Position numbers and translations under genes: made by a program. Positions 43,325 to 52,803 of a stretch of 64,000 nt of DNA are shown here, one piece after another; position 1 is the first letter of the stretch, and each line of letters begins with the position of its first letter. Under the pieces are notes generated by a model that did no database searches, was not told the origin of the DNA, and saw only the letters and a program-made list of their open reading frames with translations. The stretch is from Pseudomonas fluorescens. GTDB taxonomy: Bacteria > Pseudomonadota > Gammaproteobacteria > Pseudomonadales > Pseudomonadaceae. Location: positions 3,472,001 to 3,536,000 of the forward strand of contig NZ_LT907842.1 of the NCBI RefSeq assembly GCF_900215245.1, written 5' to 3'.

Positions 43325-44895
43325 AAGAGGGCTTTCGCCAGGCCATGGCCTGGTTGCACACATGGGCGGGATTGATTTTTGGCTGGCTGCTGTTTGCGAT
43401 TTTCCTGACCGGCACCTTGTCCTATTTCAAGGACGAAATTACCCACTGGATGCAGCCCGAAGTGCACGCCCACCCGCTGGACGATGCGCGCAGTCTCGCT
43501 GCCGCGCACACCTATTTGCAGCAACACGCGCCGACTGCCGCACGCTGGTTTATCACCTTGCCGGACAGCCGCGATCCGGGTCTGTCGGTGATGTGGCAAG
43601 ACACACTCGACCCCGGCAAGCGCGGCAACTTTATCCGCAAGGTCCTCGACCCTGTCACCGGCCAACCCGTCCATGCCCGCGAAAGCATGGGCGGCGACTT
43701 CTTCTATCGATTCCACTTCCAACTGCAAATGCCTTACCCGTGGGGGCGTTGGCTGTCGACCATTGCCGCGATGGTGATGTTCGTCGCGTTGATCACCGGC
43801 ATCATCACCCACAAGAAAATCTTCAAGGACTTCTTCACCTTCCGCCCACGCAAAGGCCAGCGTTCGTGGCTGGACGGGCATAACGCGGTAGGCGTGCTGG
43901 TGTTGCCGTTTCACTTGATGATCACCTACAGCAGCCTGGTGATATTTATGAACATGGTGATGCCAGCGCCTATCACTGCCTTCTACGGCAGCGACAGTCG
44001 CGGGTTTTTCAATGAAGTGTTCCCCGCGATCAACAATGCGCCAGCGCTTGGCCAGCCGGGCAAATTGCTGCCGTTGTGGCCGATGTATGAGCAGGCCCGC
44101 ACGCAATGGGCGGGCGGCCATGTCGGTCGTTTGGTGGTGAATAACCCGAGTGATGTGAATGCCTCGGTCAATGTGGTCCGCGCTGGTACCGACAGTGTGG
44201 TGCAGGATTTCGGCAGCACCCTGTCTTTCAATGGCACCACTGGCCAGCTGTTGCGGGTGAGTGGCGAGCAGTCCCTGCCGGCGGCAATCAGCGGCAGTTT
44301 CTATGGCCTGCACATGGGCCATTTCGCTGGCCCGGTGCTGCGCTGGCTGTACTTCATCTGCGGCCTGGCGGGCACGGCGATGATCGGCACCGGCTTGGTC
44401 ATATGGCTCGGCAAGCGTCAGCTCAAGCACGCTAAAAGCGCGGTGATGCCGTTTGAACTGCGGCTGGTGGAGGTGCTGAATATCGCCAGCATGTCCGGGC
44501 TGGTGCTCGCTGTCGCAGGGTTTTTCTGGGCCAACCGCTTGTTGCCGGTGAGCTTCGCCGAGCGCTCCGATTGGGAAATAAATAGCTTCTTTATTGCCTG
44601 GGGCCTGAGCCTGTTGCACGCCGTGCTGCGTCGAGGCCGCCAGGCTTGGGTTGAGCAATTGAGTCTCGGCGCGCTGCTGTTGGCGGCGGTTCCACTGCTT
44701 AACGCACTGACCACCGAGCAGCACTTGGGCGTGTCACTGGTCAGCGGCGACTGGGCCATGGCCGGCTTCGACCTGACCTGCCTGGGCAGCGGCGTGTTCC
44801 TCGCGTGGGCGGCCTGGAAGATGCACCACCGCAGCGCGCCGCAGCTCAAGGTCGAACGGGCACGTGGATTGACGCTCACGCAGGAGGCGAACTGA
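43321..44895 (+). CDS. PepSY-associated transmembrane protein (iron-uptake reductase-like)
   Basis: 524 residues. First membrane helix AWLHTWAGLIFGWLLFAIFLTGTLSYF contains the conserved His of the family; later helices with histidines (FHLMITYSSLVIF, FYGLHMGHFAGPVLRWLYF) could bind haem or metal. Periplasmic PepSY-like part between helices 1 and 2 and between 3 and 4. Related proteins (PiuB/FoxB-like) act as inner-membrane siderophore reductases or iron-release factors. Operon member between DUF3649 and DUF3325. Confidence 0.82.
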   Translation: MKEGFRQAMAWLHTWAGLIFGWLLFAIFLTGTLSYFKDEITHWMQPEVHAHPLDDARSLAAAHTYLQQHAPTAARWFITLPDSRDPGLSVMWQDTLDPGKRGNFIRKVLDPVTGQPVHARESMGGDFFYRFHFQLQMPYPWGRWLSTIAAMVMFVALITGIITHKKIFKDFFTFRPRKGQRSWLDGHNAVGVLVLPFHLMITYSSLVIFMNMVMPAPITAFYGSDSRGFFNEVFPAINNAPALGQPGKLLPLWPMYEQARTQWAGGHVGRLVVNNPSDVNASVNVVRAGTDSVVQDFGSTLSFNGTTGQLLRVSGEQSLPAAISGSFYGLHMGHFAGPVLRWLYFICGLAGTAMIGTGLVIWLGKRQLKHAKSAVMPFELRLVEVLNIASMSGLVLAVAGFFWANRLLPVSFAERSDWEINSFFIAWGLSLLHAVLRRGRQAWVEQLSLGALLLAAVPLLNALTTEQHLGVSLVSGDWAMAGFDLTCLGSGVFLAWAAWKMHHRSAPQLKVERARGLTLTQEAN

Positions 44896-45222
44896 ATGCT
44901 GCTCGCATTGCTGATGTGCTACGCCGGGTTTGCCGCGCTGTGCCTGTCCACCGATCGGCATCATGGCGAACTGCTGCACAGCAAGCCTTCGCGACCGCGA
45001 CGCCTGACATTACGTACGGGCGGTGGTTTGCTGCTGCTGCTGTCGACGTGGCCGGCGGTGGCCACCTCGGGTTGGGCTCAAGGTTTGGTGGAGTGGTGCG
45101 CCGTGTTGATGCTCAGCGCACTGTTGCTGGTGTTGCTGTTGCCGTATCGGCCAAGGCTGGCCTTGAGCCTGGCGGGTGTCGGCCTGCTGGCCAGCCCGGT
45201 TGCTGCCTTCGCCCTGTGCTGA
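44896..45222 (+). CDS. DUF3325 inner-membrane protein
   Basis: 108 residues, starts directly after the PepSY stop. Three hydrophobic segments (MLLALLMCYAGFAALCLS, GGGLLLLLSTWPAVA, CAVLMLSALLLVLLLPY) with a basic loop HSKPSRPRRLTLR. Small partner protein commonly found with DUF3649 and PepSY membrane proteins. Function unknown. Confidence 0.78.
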   Translation: MLLALLMCYAGFAALCLSTDRHHGELLHSKPSRPRRLTLRTGGGLLLLLSTWPAVATSGWAQGLVEWCAVLMLSALLLVLLLPYRPRLALSLAGVGLLASPVAAFALC

Positions 45223-45229
45223 GCCTGCC

Positions 45230-45808
45230 ATGATGATCAGCACGCCACCCGAATCCCAGGACCGCCCGCCTACCGATGCGGCCGGTGGGCGGGCGCATTT
45301 CCTGCAGGTGTTTTTATCCCAGCGCTCGCAAATGGAGGCGCTGGTCAGCCGACGCGTGGGTTGCCGTGCCACGGCGGCCGACCTGGTGCAAGACCTGTTC
45401 CTGCGCTTTTGGCGTCGACCGCTGGTGCAGGTCGAAGAGCTCAGCACCTACCTGTTGCGCTGCGCGGGCAACATCGCCATCGACCATTTGCGCAGTGAGG
45501 GCGCGCGCGTGCGCAGCAGCGAAGGCTGGTTGCCGGAACAACAGGGCAACCAGGGCTGCGAACCCCAGGCAGCCCTCGAAGCGGGCAATGACCTGCGCCA
45601 CGTCGAAGCTGCCTTGCGCAGCTTGCCGGAGCGCACCCGGCAGATTTTCCTGCTTAACCGCATCCACGGCCGCAAATACTCGGAAATTGCCAAGGCCATG
45701 GGGCTGTCCCAAAGCGCCGTGGAAAAACATATGATGCGTGCCCTCGAAGCCTGCAAGGCCAGCCTTCGCGAACCACCGCAGCCACGCACGCCAGGGAAAG
45801 CACCGTGA
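45230..45808 (+). CDS. ECF sigma factor (iron-starvation type)
   Basis: 192 residues from ATG 45230, with a second in-frame ATG at 45233. Region 2: QMEALVSRRVGCRATAADLVQDLFLRFWRRP; region 4: LPERTRQIFLLNRIHGRKYSEIAKAMGLSQSAVEKHMMRAL. Resembles PvdS/FpvI/FiuI-type sigma factors. Seven bases after DUF3325 and overlapping the next FecR-like gene by four bases (GTGA), so it is part of one rightward operon. Confidence 0.87.
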   Translation: MMISTPPESQDRPPTDAAGGRAHFLQVFLSQRSQMEALVSRRVGCRATAADLVQDLFLRFWRRPLVQVEELSTYLLRCAGNIAIDHLRSEGARVRSSEGWLPEQQGNQGCEPQAALEAGNDLRHVEAALRSLPERTRQIFLLNRIHGRKYSEIAKAMGLSQSAVEKHMMRALEACKASLREPPQPRTPGKAP

Positions 45809-46782
45809 ACGTTACCCCTACGCCCGCCCAGGAGCAGGCCGCACTCGACTGGCTGAGCCTGTTGCACGACGAGCCCAGCAGTGGCGACCAGGCCACGTTC
45901 AGCCGCTGGTTGCGGGCCGATCCCGCCCATATCCAAGCCTATGCCCGGGCCCAGGTGCTGTGGGAATTGAGCGAGGTGCCCGCGCGCGCACTCGCGGACG
46001 AAGATGCCGTGGCGTTGCAGGGCTACCTCCATTCAATGAACCGCTCAAAACGCGTGCGTGTTGTGCGCGGCGCCGGTGCCTTGGCCATGGCCGCGTGTTT
46101 GCTGGTGATGCTGTCCCTGGGCGCGGGTTGGCAGCCATCGCGCTGGGTTGATGACTTCGGCGCCGACTACGTGACCGCGCCAGGCGAGGTCAAGACCGTG
46201 ACCCTGGCCGATCAAACCCGAGTGACCCTGGATGCCGACAGCGCCATTGCCGTGGATTTCAGCCATGGCGAGCGGCACATCCAGTTGCGCCGTGGCGCGG
46301 GTTTTTTCAGCGTGACTCACACGGGTCAGCCTTTTGTGGTCGAGGCAGGCAGCGGCGAGGCGCGGGTCTTGGGCACGCAGTTCGAAGTGCGCCTGCAACC
46401 GGCCGGGGCCGAGGTGACGGTGCTGTCCGGCCGGGTCGGCGTAACGCCGTCCAGGCAAGCTCAGCAGCAAATCCTGACGGCCGGCCAGCAGGTGGCCTAC
46501 GTCGAGGGTGTGGCCGATGTGCTGCACGCGGTCGACAGCGAATCGCGTCTGGCCTGGCGTGACGGTTGGCTCAATTACTACAAAGCACCGTTGGCCGACG
46601 TGGTTCAGGACCTTCGCCGTTACTACCCTGGGCGAATCCTTCTGCTCAACGATGAGATGGCCGCCAAGCGTATCAGCGGCAGTTTTCCGAGCAAGGACCC
46701 GGTGGCGGTTTTGAGTGCCTTGCAGGCGGTTCTGGGCTTTGAACAACACACTGTTTTAGGGCGCATGATCGTGTTGCGCTAG
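45805..46782 (+). CDS. FecR-family anti-sigma factor
   Basis: 325 residues from GTG 45805. Cytoplasmic domain with EQAALDWLSLLHDEPSSGDQATFSRWLRADPAHIQAY; membrane helix AGALAMAACLLVMLSLGAGW; periplasmic FecR domain (YVTAPGEVKTVTLADQTRVTLDADSAIAVDF); C-terminal STN-like end KRISGSFPSKDPVAVLSALQAVLGF. Partner of the sigma factor just upstream. The receptor downstream lacks the STN domain that normally contacts such a protein. Confidence 0.87.
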   Translation: MNVTPTPAQEQAALDWLSLLHDEPSSGDQATFSRWLRADPAHIQAYARAQVLWELSEVPARALADEDAVALQGYLHSMNRSKRVRVVRGAGALAMAACLLVMLSLGAGWQPSRWVDDFGADYVTAPGEVKTVTLADQTRVTLDADSAIAVDFSHGERHIQLRRGAGFFSVTHTGQPFVVEAGSGEARVLGTQFEVRLQPAGAEVTVLSGRVGVTPSRQAQQQILTAGQQVAYVEGVADVLHAVDSESRLAWRDGWLNYYKAPLADVVQDLRRYYPGRILLLNDEMAAKRISGSFPSKDPVAVLSALQAVLGFEQHTVLGRMIVLR

Positions 46783-47058
46783 ACACGATCGGTGGGTTCA
46801 CCACCGCCATTTACAAAAAAAACGCCCCGCTAAAATTTCTTCCAGGCAGCTATAGGCCAGGTACCACGCTGTCTGCAGACCTTTCATTTAACCTTCATCG
46901 CAATGGCCCAAACCTGTCACCAAACCGTTACACGCGGCAAGGATGATCCCCGGATTCCTGAGCAGGTGGTCAGGAAGATTGGCGTCGCCGTTCACCCGGT
47001 TTTGACCGCCAGCACCTCCCTCCATAACAACAGATAGATGCACGTAAGGGATCTACTC

Positions 47059-49299
47059 GTGAAGATCAACACACTCTCTGCCCTGCTGTTCGCTTCGGGC
47101 CTAGGAAGTTTTGCGCCACTGGTTCTGGCAGACACCACGCAGGATGTCGGTTCGGTGGACGTCGCCGGTAAACAGAGCCTGGGCAACGGCCACATGATTC
47201 GCGAAGAAAGTGCCAAGGCGCGGTCGACGGTGACCAAGGAAGCCATGGACGAAATGTCGGGGACCGCCAACGCCATCGACAAACTCAAATACACGCCGGG
47301 CATCAACGTTTCCAGTGATGACGCCAGCGGCACCAGCGGCACCAACTTCACCATGCGGGGCATGAACTCCGACCAGATCGGGGTTTCCGTCGATGGCGTG
47401 CCGATCAACGACTCGGGCAACTACAGCGTCTATTCAAACCAGTTGGGCGACCCGGAAAACCTCGCCGAAGTATTCGCCACCCAAGGCTCTTCGGAAGCGG
47501 ACGGCCCGCACATTGGCTCCAGCGGCGGCAACATCGGCATGATCACTCTGCGGCCGACCAAGGAGTCCGGGGTGTTCGCCAAACAGATCGTCGGCGCCAA
47601 CGATTTGCGCAAGACATTCGTGCGGGTCAATACCGGCGATTTTGGTGGCCTCAAGACCTGGGTCTCGGCGTCTCACCTGGAAGGTGACAAGTGGCGCGGC
47701 AAAGGCACGCTGCGCAGCGACAAGGTCGAGTGGAGCAGCCTGTTTGAAGACGGCAGCGGCAACTCCACACTGGCCACGATCAAGTACAACAACCAGGAAA
47801 ACTACAACTACAACACCCTGAGCAAGTCGCAATTCGAGACAGAAGGGCGCCGCAAGGACTACTCGGAAACCCCGGTTTACAAGTCGGGTCTGCTGTCGTC
47901 GTCCTACAAGCTCAACCGCAACCCGTTCGAAAGCGTCAACGCCACGCTCACTCAGCGCTGGCAGCTGCAGGACAACCTGTCGTTGACGGTCACGCCTTAT
48001 TATTACTGGGCCAACGGCGGCAGTTTCAGCGGCCAGACCGCGTCGAACCTGGGGCCCAAGTCCGACAAGGCCGGCAACTACGACCTGAGTAACCTGAAAT
48101 CGCTCAACTACTATCGCCCTTCGTGGACCGAAACCTGGCGCCCTGGCGTCACCGCCAAAATGAAATGGGACATCAACGAAGCACACAGCCTGGACTACGG
48201 CTATTGGTATGAACGTGCTCGTCAGCGCCAGACTCAGCCCTTTATCGGGATCAATGGCGAAGGCGCACCCGATGATGTGTGGGGTGACTACAACAGCGGC
48301 GGCCAGGTGGTCGACAAGAACGGCGCAACCGTACAGGGGCGTCATTACTACACCATCACCCCGGCTCAGAAGCTCTGGGTTCAGGACAGCTGGCAAGCCA
48401 CGCCGGACCTGAGTTTTGTCGGTGGCGTCGCCTACCAGTACGTCGAGCGCGACGGCAACAATCTGGGCAGCCTGTACGACACGCCGGAAAAACGTAACAC
48501 CCGCTACCACCAGTTCCTGCCGAACTTCAGCGCCAAGTACCAGGTCGACGAAAGCAACCAGGCGTTCTACAACGTCACCCGCAACATGCGCACGCCGCCA
48601 AACTATGTGCTGTACAACAAGGGCGACTCGGTCAGCCTGAAGCCTGAGTTGAGCTGGAACCAGGAACTGGGCTGGCGCTACACCGAAGACACCCTGGCGC
48701 TGAGCGCGACCTTGTTCTACATCAGCTTCAAGGATCGCCAGTTGTCGACCACCGACTTGAACGGTGACTACGCGGTGATCAACGTCGGCAAGGTCGACAA
48801 CAAAGGCCTGGAGTTGGAATGGAGCGGCCTGTTGCCGCACAACTTCAACTACTACGCCTCCTACACCTACACCCAGTCTGAGCAGAAAGACAATCTGCTC
48901 AGCAAGAATGTGTTGCTGCCGACAGCGGGCAAGCAACTGGCCAACGTGCCGGAAAACATGTTCAACCTGGTGTTCGGCTATGACGACTCGCGTTTTTACG
49001 GCAACGTTGCGGGCAAATACGTCGGCAGTTTCTACGGCGATTTGACCAACGACGAAAAAATCTCCGGCCGTACCGTGTTTGACCTCAACGCCGGTATCTA
49101 CTTGCCGGTCGACAAGAAAGTCATCAAGTCCGCGGCCCTGCGCTTCTCGATGCTTAACGTGTTCGACAAGGAATACTTGAGCTCGGCGCGCACCGTGTCG
49201 TTCAACTCGGCACCGGTAAACGGCCTGGCGCCGAGCACGGCGTATTACAACGTGGGTGAGGAGCGCACGGCGATGGTGTCGCTGGAAGCCAACTTCTAA
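47059..49299 (+). CDS. TonB-dependent receptor without signalling domain
   Basis: 746 residues from GTG 47059, chosen for the AAGGGA site seven bases upstream and a clean signal peptide (MKINTLSALLFASGLGS to VLA). The mature protein starts DTTQDVGSVDVAGKQ and goes straight into the plug (NAIDKLKYTPGINVSSDDASG, MRGMNSDQIGVSVDGVPINDSGNY); no STN domain. Barrel ends VSLEANF. Repeated Y/N-rich loops. Downstream of an ECF/FecR pair by 276 bases. Ligand unknown; iron chelate expected from context. Confidence 0.85.
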   Translation: MKINTLSALLFASGLGSFAPLVLADTTQDVGSVDVAGKQSLGNGHMIREESAKARSTVTKEAMDEMSGTANAIDKLKYTPGINVSSDDASGTSGTNFTMRGMNSDQIGVSVDGVPINDSGNYSVYSNQLGDPENLAEVFATQGSSEADGPHIGSSGGNIGMITLRPTKESGVFAKQIVGANDLRKTFVRVNTGDFGGLKTWVSASHLEGDKWRGKGTLRSDKVEWSSLFEDGSGNSTLATIKYNNQENYNYNTLSKSQFETEGRRKDYSETPVYKSGLLSSSYKLNRNPFESVNATLTQRWQLQDNLSLTVTPYYYWANGGSFSGQTASNLGPKSDKAGNYDLSNLKSLNYYRPSWTETWRPGVTAKMKWDINEAHSLDYGYWYERARQRQTQPFIGINGEGAPDDVWGDYNSGGQVVDKNGATVQGRHYYTITPAQKLWVQDSWQATPDLSFVGGVAYQYVERDGNNLGSLYDTPEKRNTRYHQFLPNFSAKYQVDESNQAFYNVTRNMRTPPNYVLYNKGDSVSLKPELSWNQELGWRYTEDTLALSATLFYISFKDRQLSTTDLNGDYAVINVGKVDNKGLELEWSGLLPHNFNYYASYTYTQSEQKDNLLSKNVLLPTAGKQLANVPENMFNLVFGYDDSRFYGNVAGKYVGSFYGDLTNDEKISGRTVFDLNAGIYLPVDKKVIKSAALRFSMLNVFDKEYLSSARTVSFNSAPVNGLAPSTAYYNVGEERTAMVSLEANF

Positions 49300-49320
49300 T
49301 TCAAGCTGGCGTTGAGCTGA

Positions 49321-49415
49321 ATGTGGGAGCGGGCTTGCTCGCGAAAGCGGAGTGTCAGTCGCCACATCTATTGACTGATCCACCGCCTTCGCGAGCAGCT
49401 CGCGCCCACATTTGA
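49321..49415. repeat. REPIN-type paired palindrome
   Basis: GTGGGAGCGGGCTTGCTCGC and the inverse core CTTCGCGAGCAGCTCGCGCCC flank about 50 bases. Same class as the 26811 element. Lies between the TonB receptor and the convergent glutaredoxin gene. Confidence 0.85.
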
Positions 49416-49426
49416 TCTGCAGTGTT

Positions 49427-49789
49427 TTACAAATTGGGTGACTTCAGCGCCGCCATAATCGCATCCGGGTTGTAGTCGCGAATCAGCGTGCCATTCACGT
49501 CCACAAATGGGATCCCGCCGCCGCCCAAGGCCTCATAGGCCTTGCGCGCCTGGGCGTCCTTCTCGATATCCAGCGCCTGGTACGGAATGCCTTTCTGATC
49601 CAGAAAGCGCTGGGTCTGCTTGCAGTAGCCACACCACTCGGTGGCGTAGAGCACCACGCGCGCTGAGGCGCGCACCTGCTCGGACACCACCTGCGAGGGG
49701 TTGAACAGCCGCTCGACCTTGCCCCAGTTCTGGAAGACCACCACGACCAGCAATACCAGCAGGACTTTCTTGAAAACCCCGCCAAGCAT
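49427..49789 (-). CDS. Membrane-anchored glutaredoxin-family protein
   Basis: 120 residues. N-terminal hydrophobic anchor (VLLVLLVVVVFQNW, about 9-22), then a glutaredoxin fold from about 45: VVLYATEWCGYCKQTQRFLDQKGIPYQALDI with active site CGYC, and GGGGIPFVDVNGTLI as the cis-proline region. Probably periplasm-facing or membrane-attached thiol oxidoreductase. Start codon overlaps the yejK stop by one base (TGATG), so it is co-translated with it. Confidence 0.85.
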   Translation of the reverse strand: MLGGVFKKVLLVLLVVVVFQNWGKVERLFNPSQVVSEQVRASARVVLYATEWCGYCKQTQRFLDQKGIPYQALDIEKDAQARKAYEALGGGGIPFVDVNGTLIRDYNPDAIMAALKSPNL

Positions 49790-50793
49790 CAGTTACGGCG
49801 CTTGAGCTGGTCGGTCAATTGGGTCGGCAGCCCCTTGATGATCAAGGTGCCGGCGGCCTCGTCGTATTCGATCTTGTCGCCCAGCAGGTGCGCTTCAAAG
49901 CTGATCGACAGCCCCTCGGCACGCCCGGTGAAACGACGGAACTGGTTGAGGGTGCGTTTGTCAGCCGGGATCTCCGGCGACAGGCCGTAGTCCTTGTTGC
50001 GGATATGGTCATAGAACGCCTTGGGCCGATCTTCATCGATCAAACCCGACAGCTCTTCCAGGCCCATCGGTTCGCCAAGCTTGGCCTGGCTGCTGGCGTA
50101 GTCCACCAGGGTCTTGGTTTTCTCACGGGCCGATTCATCCGGCAGGTCTTCGCTTTCGACGAAGTCGCTGAACGCCTTGAGCAGGGTGCGGGTTTCGCCC
50201 GGGCCGTCGACGCCTTCCTGGCAACCGATAAAGTCGCGGAAATACTCCGAGACCTTCTTGCCGTTCTTGCCCTTGATAAAGGAGATGTATTGCTTGGACT
50301 GCTTGTTGTTCTGCCACTCGGACACGTTGATCCGCGCTGCCAGGTGCAATTGGCCCAGGTCCAGGTGGCGCGACGGGGTCACGTCCAGCTCGTCAGTCAC
50401 CGCCACGCCTTCGCTGTGGTGCAGCAGGGCGATGGCCAGGTAGTCGGTCATGCCTTGTTGATAGTGGGCAAACAGCACGTGGCCGCCGGTGGAGAGGTTG
50501 GACTCCTCCATCAGCTTTTGCAGGTGCTCGACCGCCGTGCGGCTGAAGGTGGTGAAGTCCTGGCCGCCGTCGAAATACTCCTTCAACCAGCCGCTGAACG
50601 GGTGCGCGCCGGACTCGGCATGGAAGAAGCCCCAGGCCTTGCCTTGTTTGGCGTTGTAGCTCTCGTTGAGGTCGGCAAGCATGTTCTCGATGGCGGCGGA
50701 TTCGGACAACTCCGAATCGCGGGCATGCAGAACTGCGGGTGTGCCGTCGGGTTTTTTGTCGATCAGGTGAACAATGCAATGACGGATCGGCAT
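49789..50793 (-). CDS. yejK: Nucleoid-associated protein YejK (NdpA)
   Basis: 334 residues from ATG 50793. Family start [29 protein letters not shown] and internal [27 protein letters not shown]. coli YejK binds the nucleoid and DNA topoisomerases. Upstream ATG-less codons to 50868 are excluded. Divergent from hupN; the same gene neighbourhood (yejK, hupN, rlmF, valS) is known in other Pseudomonas. Confidence 0.9.
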   Translation of the reverse strand: MPIRHCIVHLIDKKPDGTPAVLHARDSELSESAAIENMLADLNESYNAKQGKAWGFFHAESGAHPFSGWLKEYFDGGQDFTTFSRTAVEHLQKLMEESNLSTGGHVLFAHYQQGMTDYLAIALLHHSEGVAVTDELDVTPSRHLDLGQLHLAARINVSEWQNNKQSKQYISFIKGKNGKKVSEYFRDFIGCQEGVDGPGETRTLLKAFSDFVESEDLPDESAREKTKTLVDYASSQAKLGEPMGLEELSGLIDEDRPKAFYDHIRNKDYGLSPEIPADKRTLNQFRRFTGRAEGLSISFEAHLLGDKIEYDEAAGTLIIKGLPTQLTDQLKRRN

Positions 50794-51189
50794 AGGCTTC
50801 TCGGCTGGTTGAAGGGGAGCGGTTGGCCTCCCCGAAAAGTCGCCCAGTGTACCGCACCCATTGGCCAAGACACGTGTCCAAGGGTGCTTTGGTCGCTCTC
50901 CGACGGGCTATATGCCTTTTTTTCACGGTTTAGAGCGATAAAGCTGACCAAATGGGTATGTTGAGGCGGATATTTCCCCGTCTCTGTGCTAGTTTTGCCC
51001 CGTCTTACGCCAAGTCTCGGCGTTAAGCGTGCATTCAGCATCTGTCAGGTCGAACCAATCCCCGTTTCAAGCATCTATAACCCCGATCTCCGTGGTTATA
51101 GCCGGGGGTGCCAGACCATGACGGTCGGGCTCGACGGCTGACACTGCACTCTGCAATCCATATGAATTTGATAGGGAAGGAACACCACA
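50794..51189. other. Divergent leader region of yejK and hupN
   Basis: 396 bases without a gene. CTATAACC (51075-51082) and GGTTATAG (51094-51101) form a stem-loop with an 11-base loop about 90 bases before the hupN ATG, and ACGCC/GGCGT near 51007-51024 can pair too, so the hupN leader RNA is probably structured. GGGAAGGAACACC is the hupN ribosome site. No clear promoter hexamers chosen. Confidence 0.5.
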
Positions 51190-51471
51190 ATGGCTATTAC
51201 TAAAGACCAACTGATCGCTGACCTGGCTGAAGCAGTAGACGCACCGAAAACTACCGTGCGCGCTCTGCTGGACCAACTGAGCCAAGTTGTTGCTGATCAG
51301 CTGGAAAACGGCGGCGAAATCACTCTGCCAGGCGTTGGCAAACTGAAAGTGACCGAGCGTCCAGCCCGTACTGGCCGTAACCCTTCGACTGGCGCCGCCA
51401 TCGAAATCGCTGCCAAGAAAGTTATCAAGCTGGTTGTGGCCAAAGGCCTGACCGACGCTGTTAACAAGTAA
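51190..51471 (+). CDS. hupN: HU-family DNA-binding protein HupN
   Basis: 93 residues. Histone-like HU: N-terminal helices MAITKDQLIADLAEAVDAPKTTVRALLDQL, then the beta arm with ERPARTGRNPSTGAAIEIAAKK carrying the DNA-intercalating proline in NPSTG. Differs from HupA/HupB at the start (MAITKDQL) and matches the third Pseudomonas HU, HupN. Codon use is strongly biased, as for highly expressed genes. Followed by a strong terminator. Confidence 0.9.
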   Translation: MAITKDQLIADLAEAVDAPKTTVRALLDQLSQVVADQLENGGEITLPGVGKLKVTERPARTGRNPSTGAAIEIAAKKVIKLVVAKGLTDAVNK

Positions 51472-51481
51472 GACGCAGCAA

Positions 51482-51520
51482 AAAAAACCGTGCTTCGGAG
51501 CGATCCGGGCACGGTTTTTT
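51482..51520. terminator. Bidirectional terminator between hupN and rlmF
   Basis: AAAAAACCGTGC (51482-51493) pairs with GCACGGTTTTTT (51509-51520), loop of 15 bases, T-run on both strands. Serves both converging genes. Confidence 0.88.
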
Positions 51521-51543
51521 GTTGTCTGCGGTTTAACCGTGGG

Positions 51544-52563
51544 TCAGTCGCGAACCCAGCGTTGGCGCCAGATCTGCTGCTCGTTCTTGGTCTGGAAAGT
51601 CCAGGCCACGAAACGGCTTTGCTTTTGGCCCTGGGACATTTCCACCACCTGGCTTTCCAGCACGCCGGCTTTTTTGAGCGCTGTCTCAATCGCGGGCAAA
51701 TTCGACGCTTTTGACACCAGTGTGCTGAACCACAACACCTTGTGGGCAAAATGCGCGCTCTCAGCGATCAGTTGCGTGACAAAACGCGCTTCGCCGCCTT
51801 CACACCACAACTCCGCCGATTGCCCGCCGAAGTTCAGCACCGGCAGCTTGCGCTTGGGATCAGCTTTACCCAGGGCGCGCCATTTACGCTCGCTGCCCTT
51901 GGTGGCTTCGTCCATGGACGCGTGGAAGGGCGGGTTGCACATGGTCAGGTCAAAGCGCTCACCCGGCTCCAGCAAGCCCAGCAGGATCTGCTTGGGGTTG
52001 GGTTGCTGGCGCAGTTGGATGACCTTGCTCAGGTCATTGGACTGCACGATAGCCTTGGCGGCGGCCACAGCGATAGGATCGACCTCGGAACCGAGGAAAT
52101 TCCAGCGATATTCCATATAGCCAATCAGCGGGTAGACGCAGTTGGCGCCCATGCCGATGTCCAGCACCTTGACGATAGAGCCGCGCGGAATCTTGCCGTC
52201 GTTAACGCTGGCCAGCAGGTCGGCGAGGAAGTGCACATAGTCGGCACGCCCCGGCACTGGCGGGCAGAGGTAATCCTGCGGGATATCCCAATGCTGGATG
52301 CCATAGAACGATTTAAGCAGTGCCCGGTTAAACACCCGCACCGCGTCCGGGCTGGCGAAGTCGATGCTCTCTTTGCCATAAGGGTTGATGATTACGAATT
52401 TCGCCAGTTCCGGCGTGGTCTTGATCAGCGCCGGGAAGTCGTAACGGCCTGTGTGGCGGTTGCGCGGGTGCAAGGTAGCCTCTTTGCGCGGCGCGACGGG
52501 CTTGGCCGGGGCTGCGGTTTTAGGCTGCTTGCGCGGTGGTTTGGGTGTGCTGGGGGCGGTCAT
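51544..52563 (-). CDS. rlmF: 23S rRNA (adenine-1618-N6)-methyltransferase RlmF
   Basis: 339 residues. Class I SAM-dependent methyltransferase: SAM motif [18 protein letters not shown], catalytic N6-adenine motif NPPF in [11 protein letters not shown], and the family-specific stretch [16 protein letters not shown] at the front. Basic, proline- and lysine-rich first 30 residues likely bind rRNA. Modifies A1618 of 23S rRNA in E. coli. Confidence 0.93.
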   Translation of the reverse strand: MTAPSTPKPPRKQPKTAAPAKPVAPRKEATLHPRNRHTGRYDFPALIKTTPELAKFVIINPYGKESIDFASPDAVRVFNRALLKSFYGIQHWDIPQDYLCPPVPGRADYVHFLADLLASVNDGKIPRGSIVKVLDIGMGANCVYPLIGYMEYRWNFLGSEVDPIAVAAAKAIVQSNDLSKVIQLRQQPNPKQILLGLLEPGERFDLTMCNPPFHASMDEATKGSERKWRALGKADPKRKLPVLNFGGQSAELWCEGGEARFVTQLIAESAHFAHKVLWFSTLVSKASNLPAIETALKKAGVLESQVVEMSQGQKQSRFVAWTFQTKNEQQIWRQRWVRD

Positions 52564-52803
52564 GTTGATTCTGGTGTGGGCTCAAAGTGGTGGGTATTGT
52601 CACACATTCCTGACTGAAAACAGGAATATCTAGCTTTGGGAGAGTAACCAGAATGCGCGTAAAAACGGAATTATAACGTGAAGAGTTATTCTTTAATGGT
52701 TAGCTGACCTGTTATTTCTGACAGTAGATTATTGATTTTTCAGTGTGTTAATTTTTTATTGAAAAACACAGGCTGTGTCTCAATCTACTTAAGGTAATAC
52801 ACA

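Noticed and set aside
43198..44724. 508-codon minus-strand frame opposite the PepSY gene
   Set aside because: Rich in His/Arg/Gln as expected of reversed membrane-protein codons; no motif.
47434..49383. 649-codon minus-strand frame opposite the TonB receptor
   Set aside because: Shadow frame. The plus-strand receptor has signal peptide, plug and barrel end; the minus frame shows only compositional bias.
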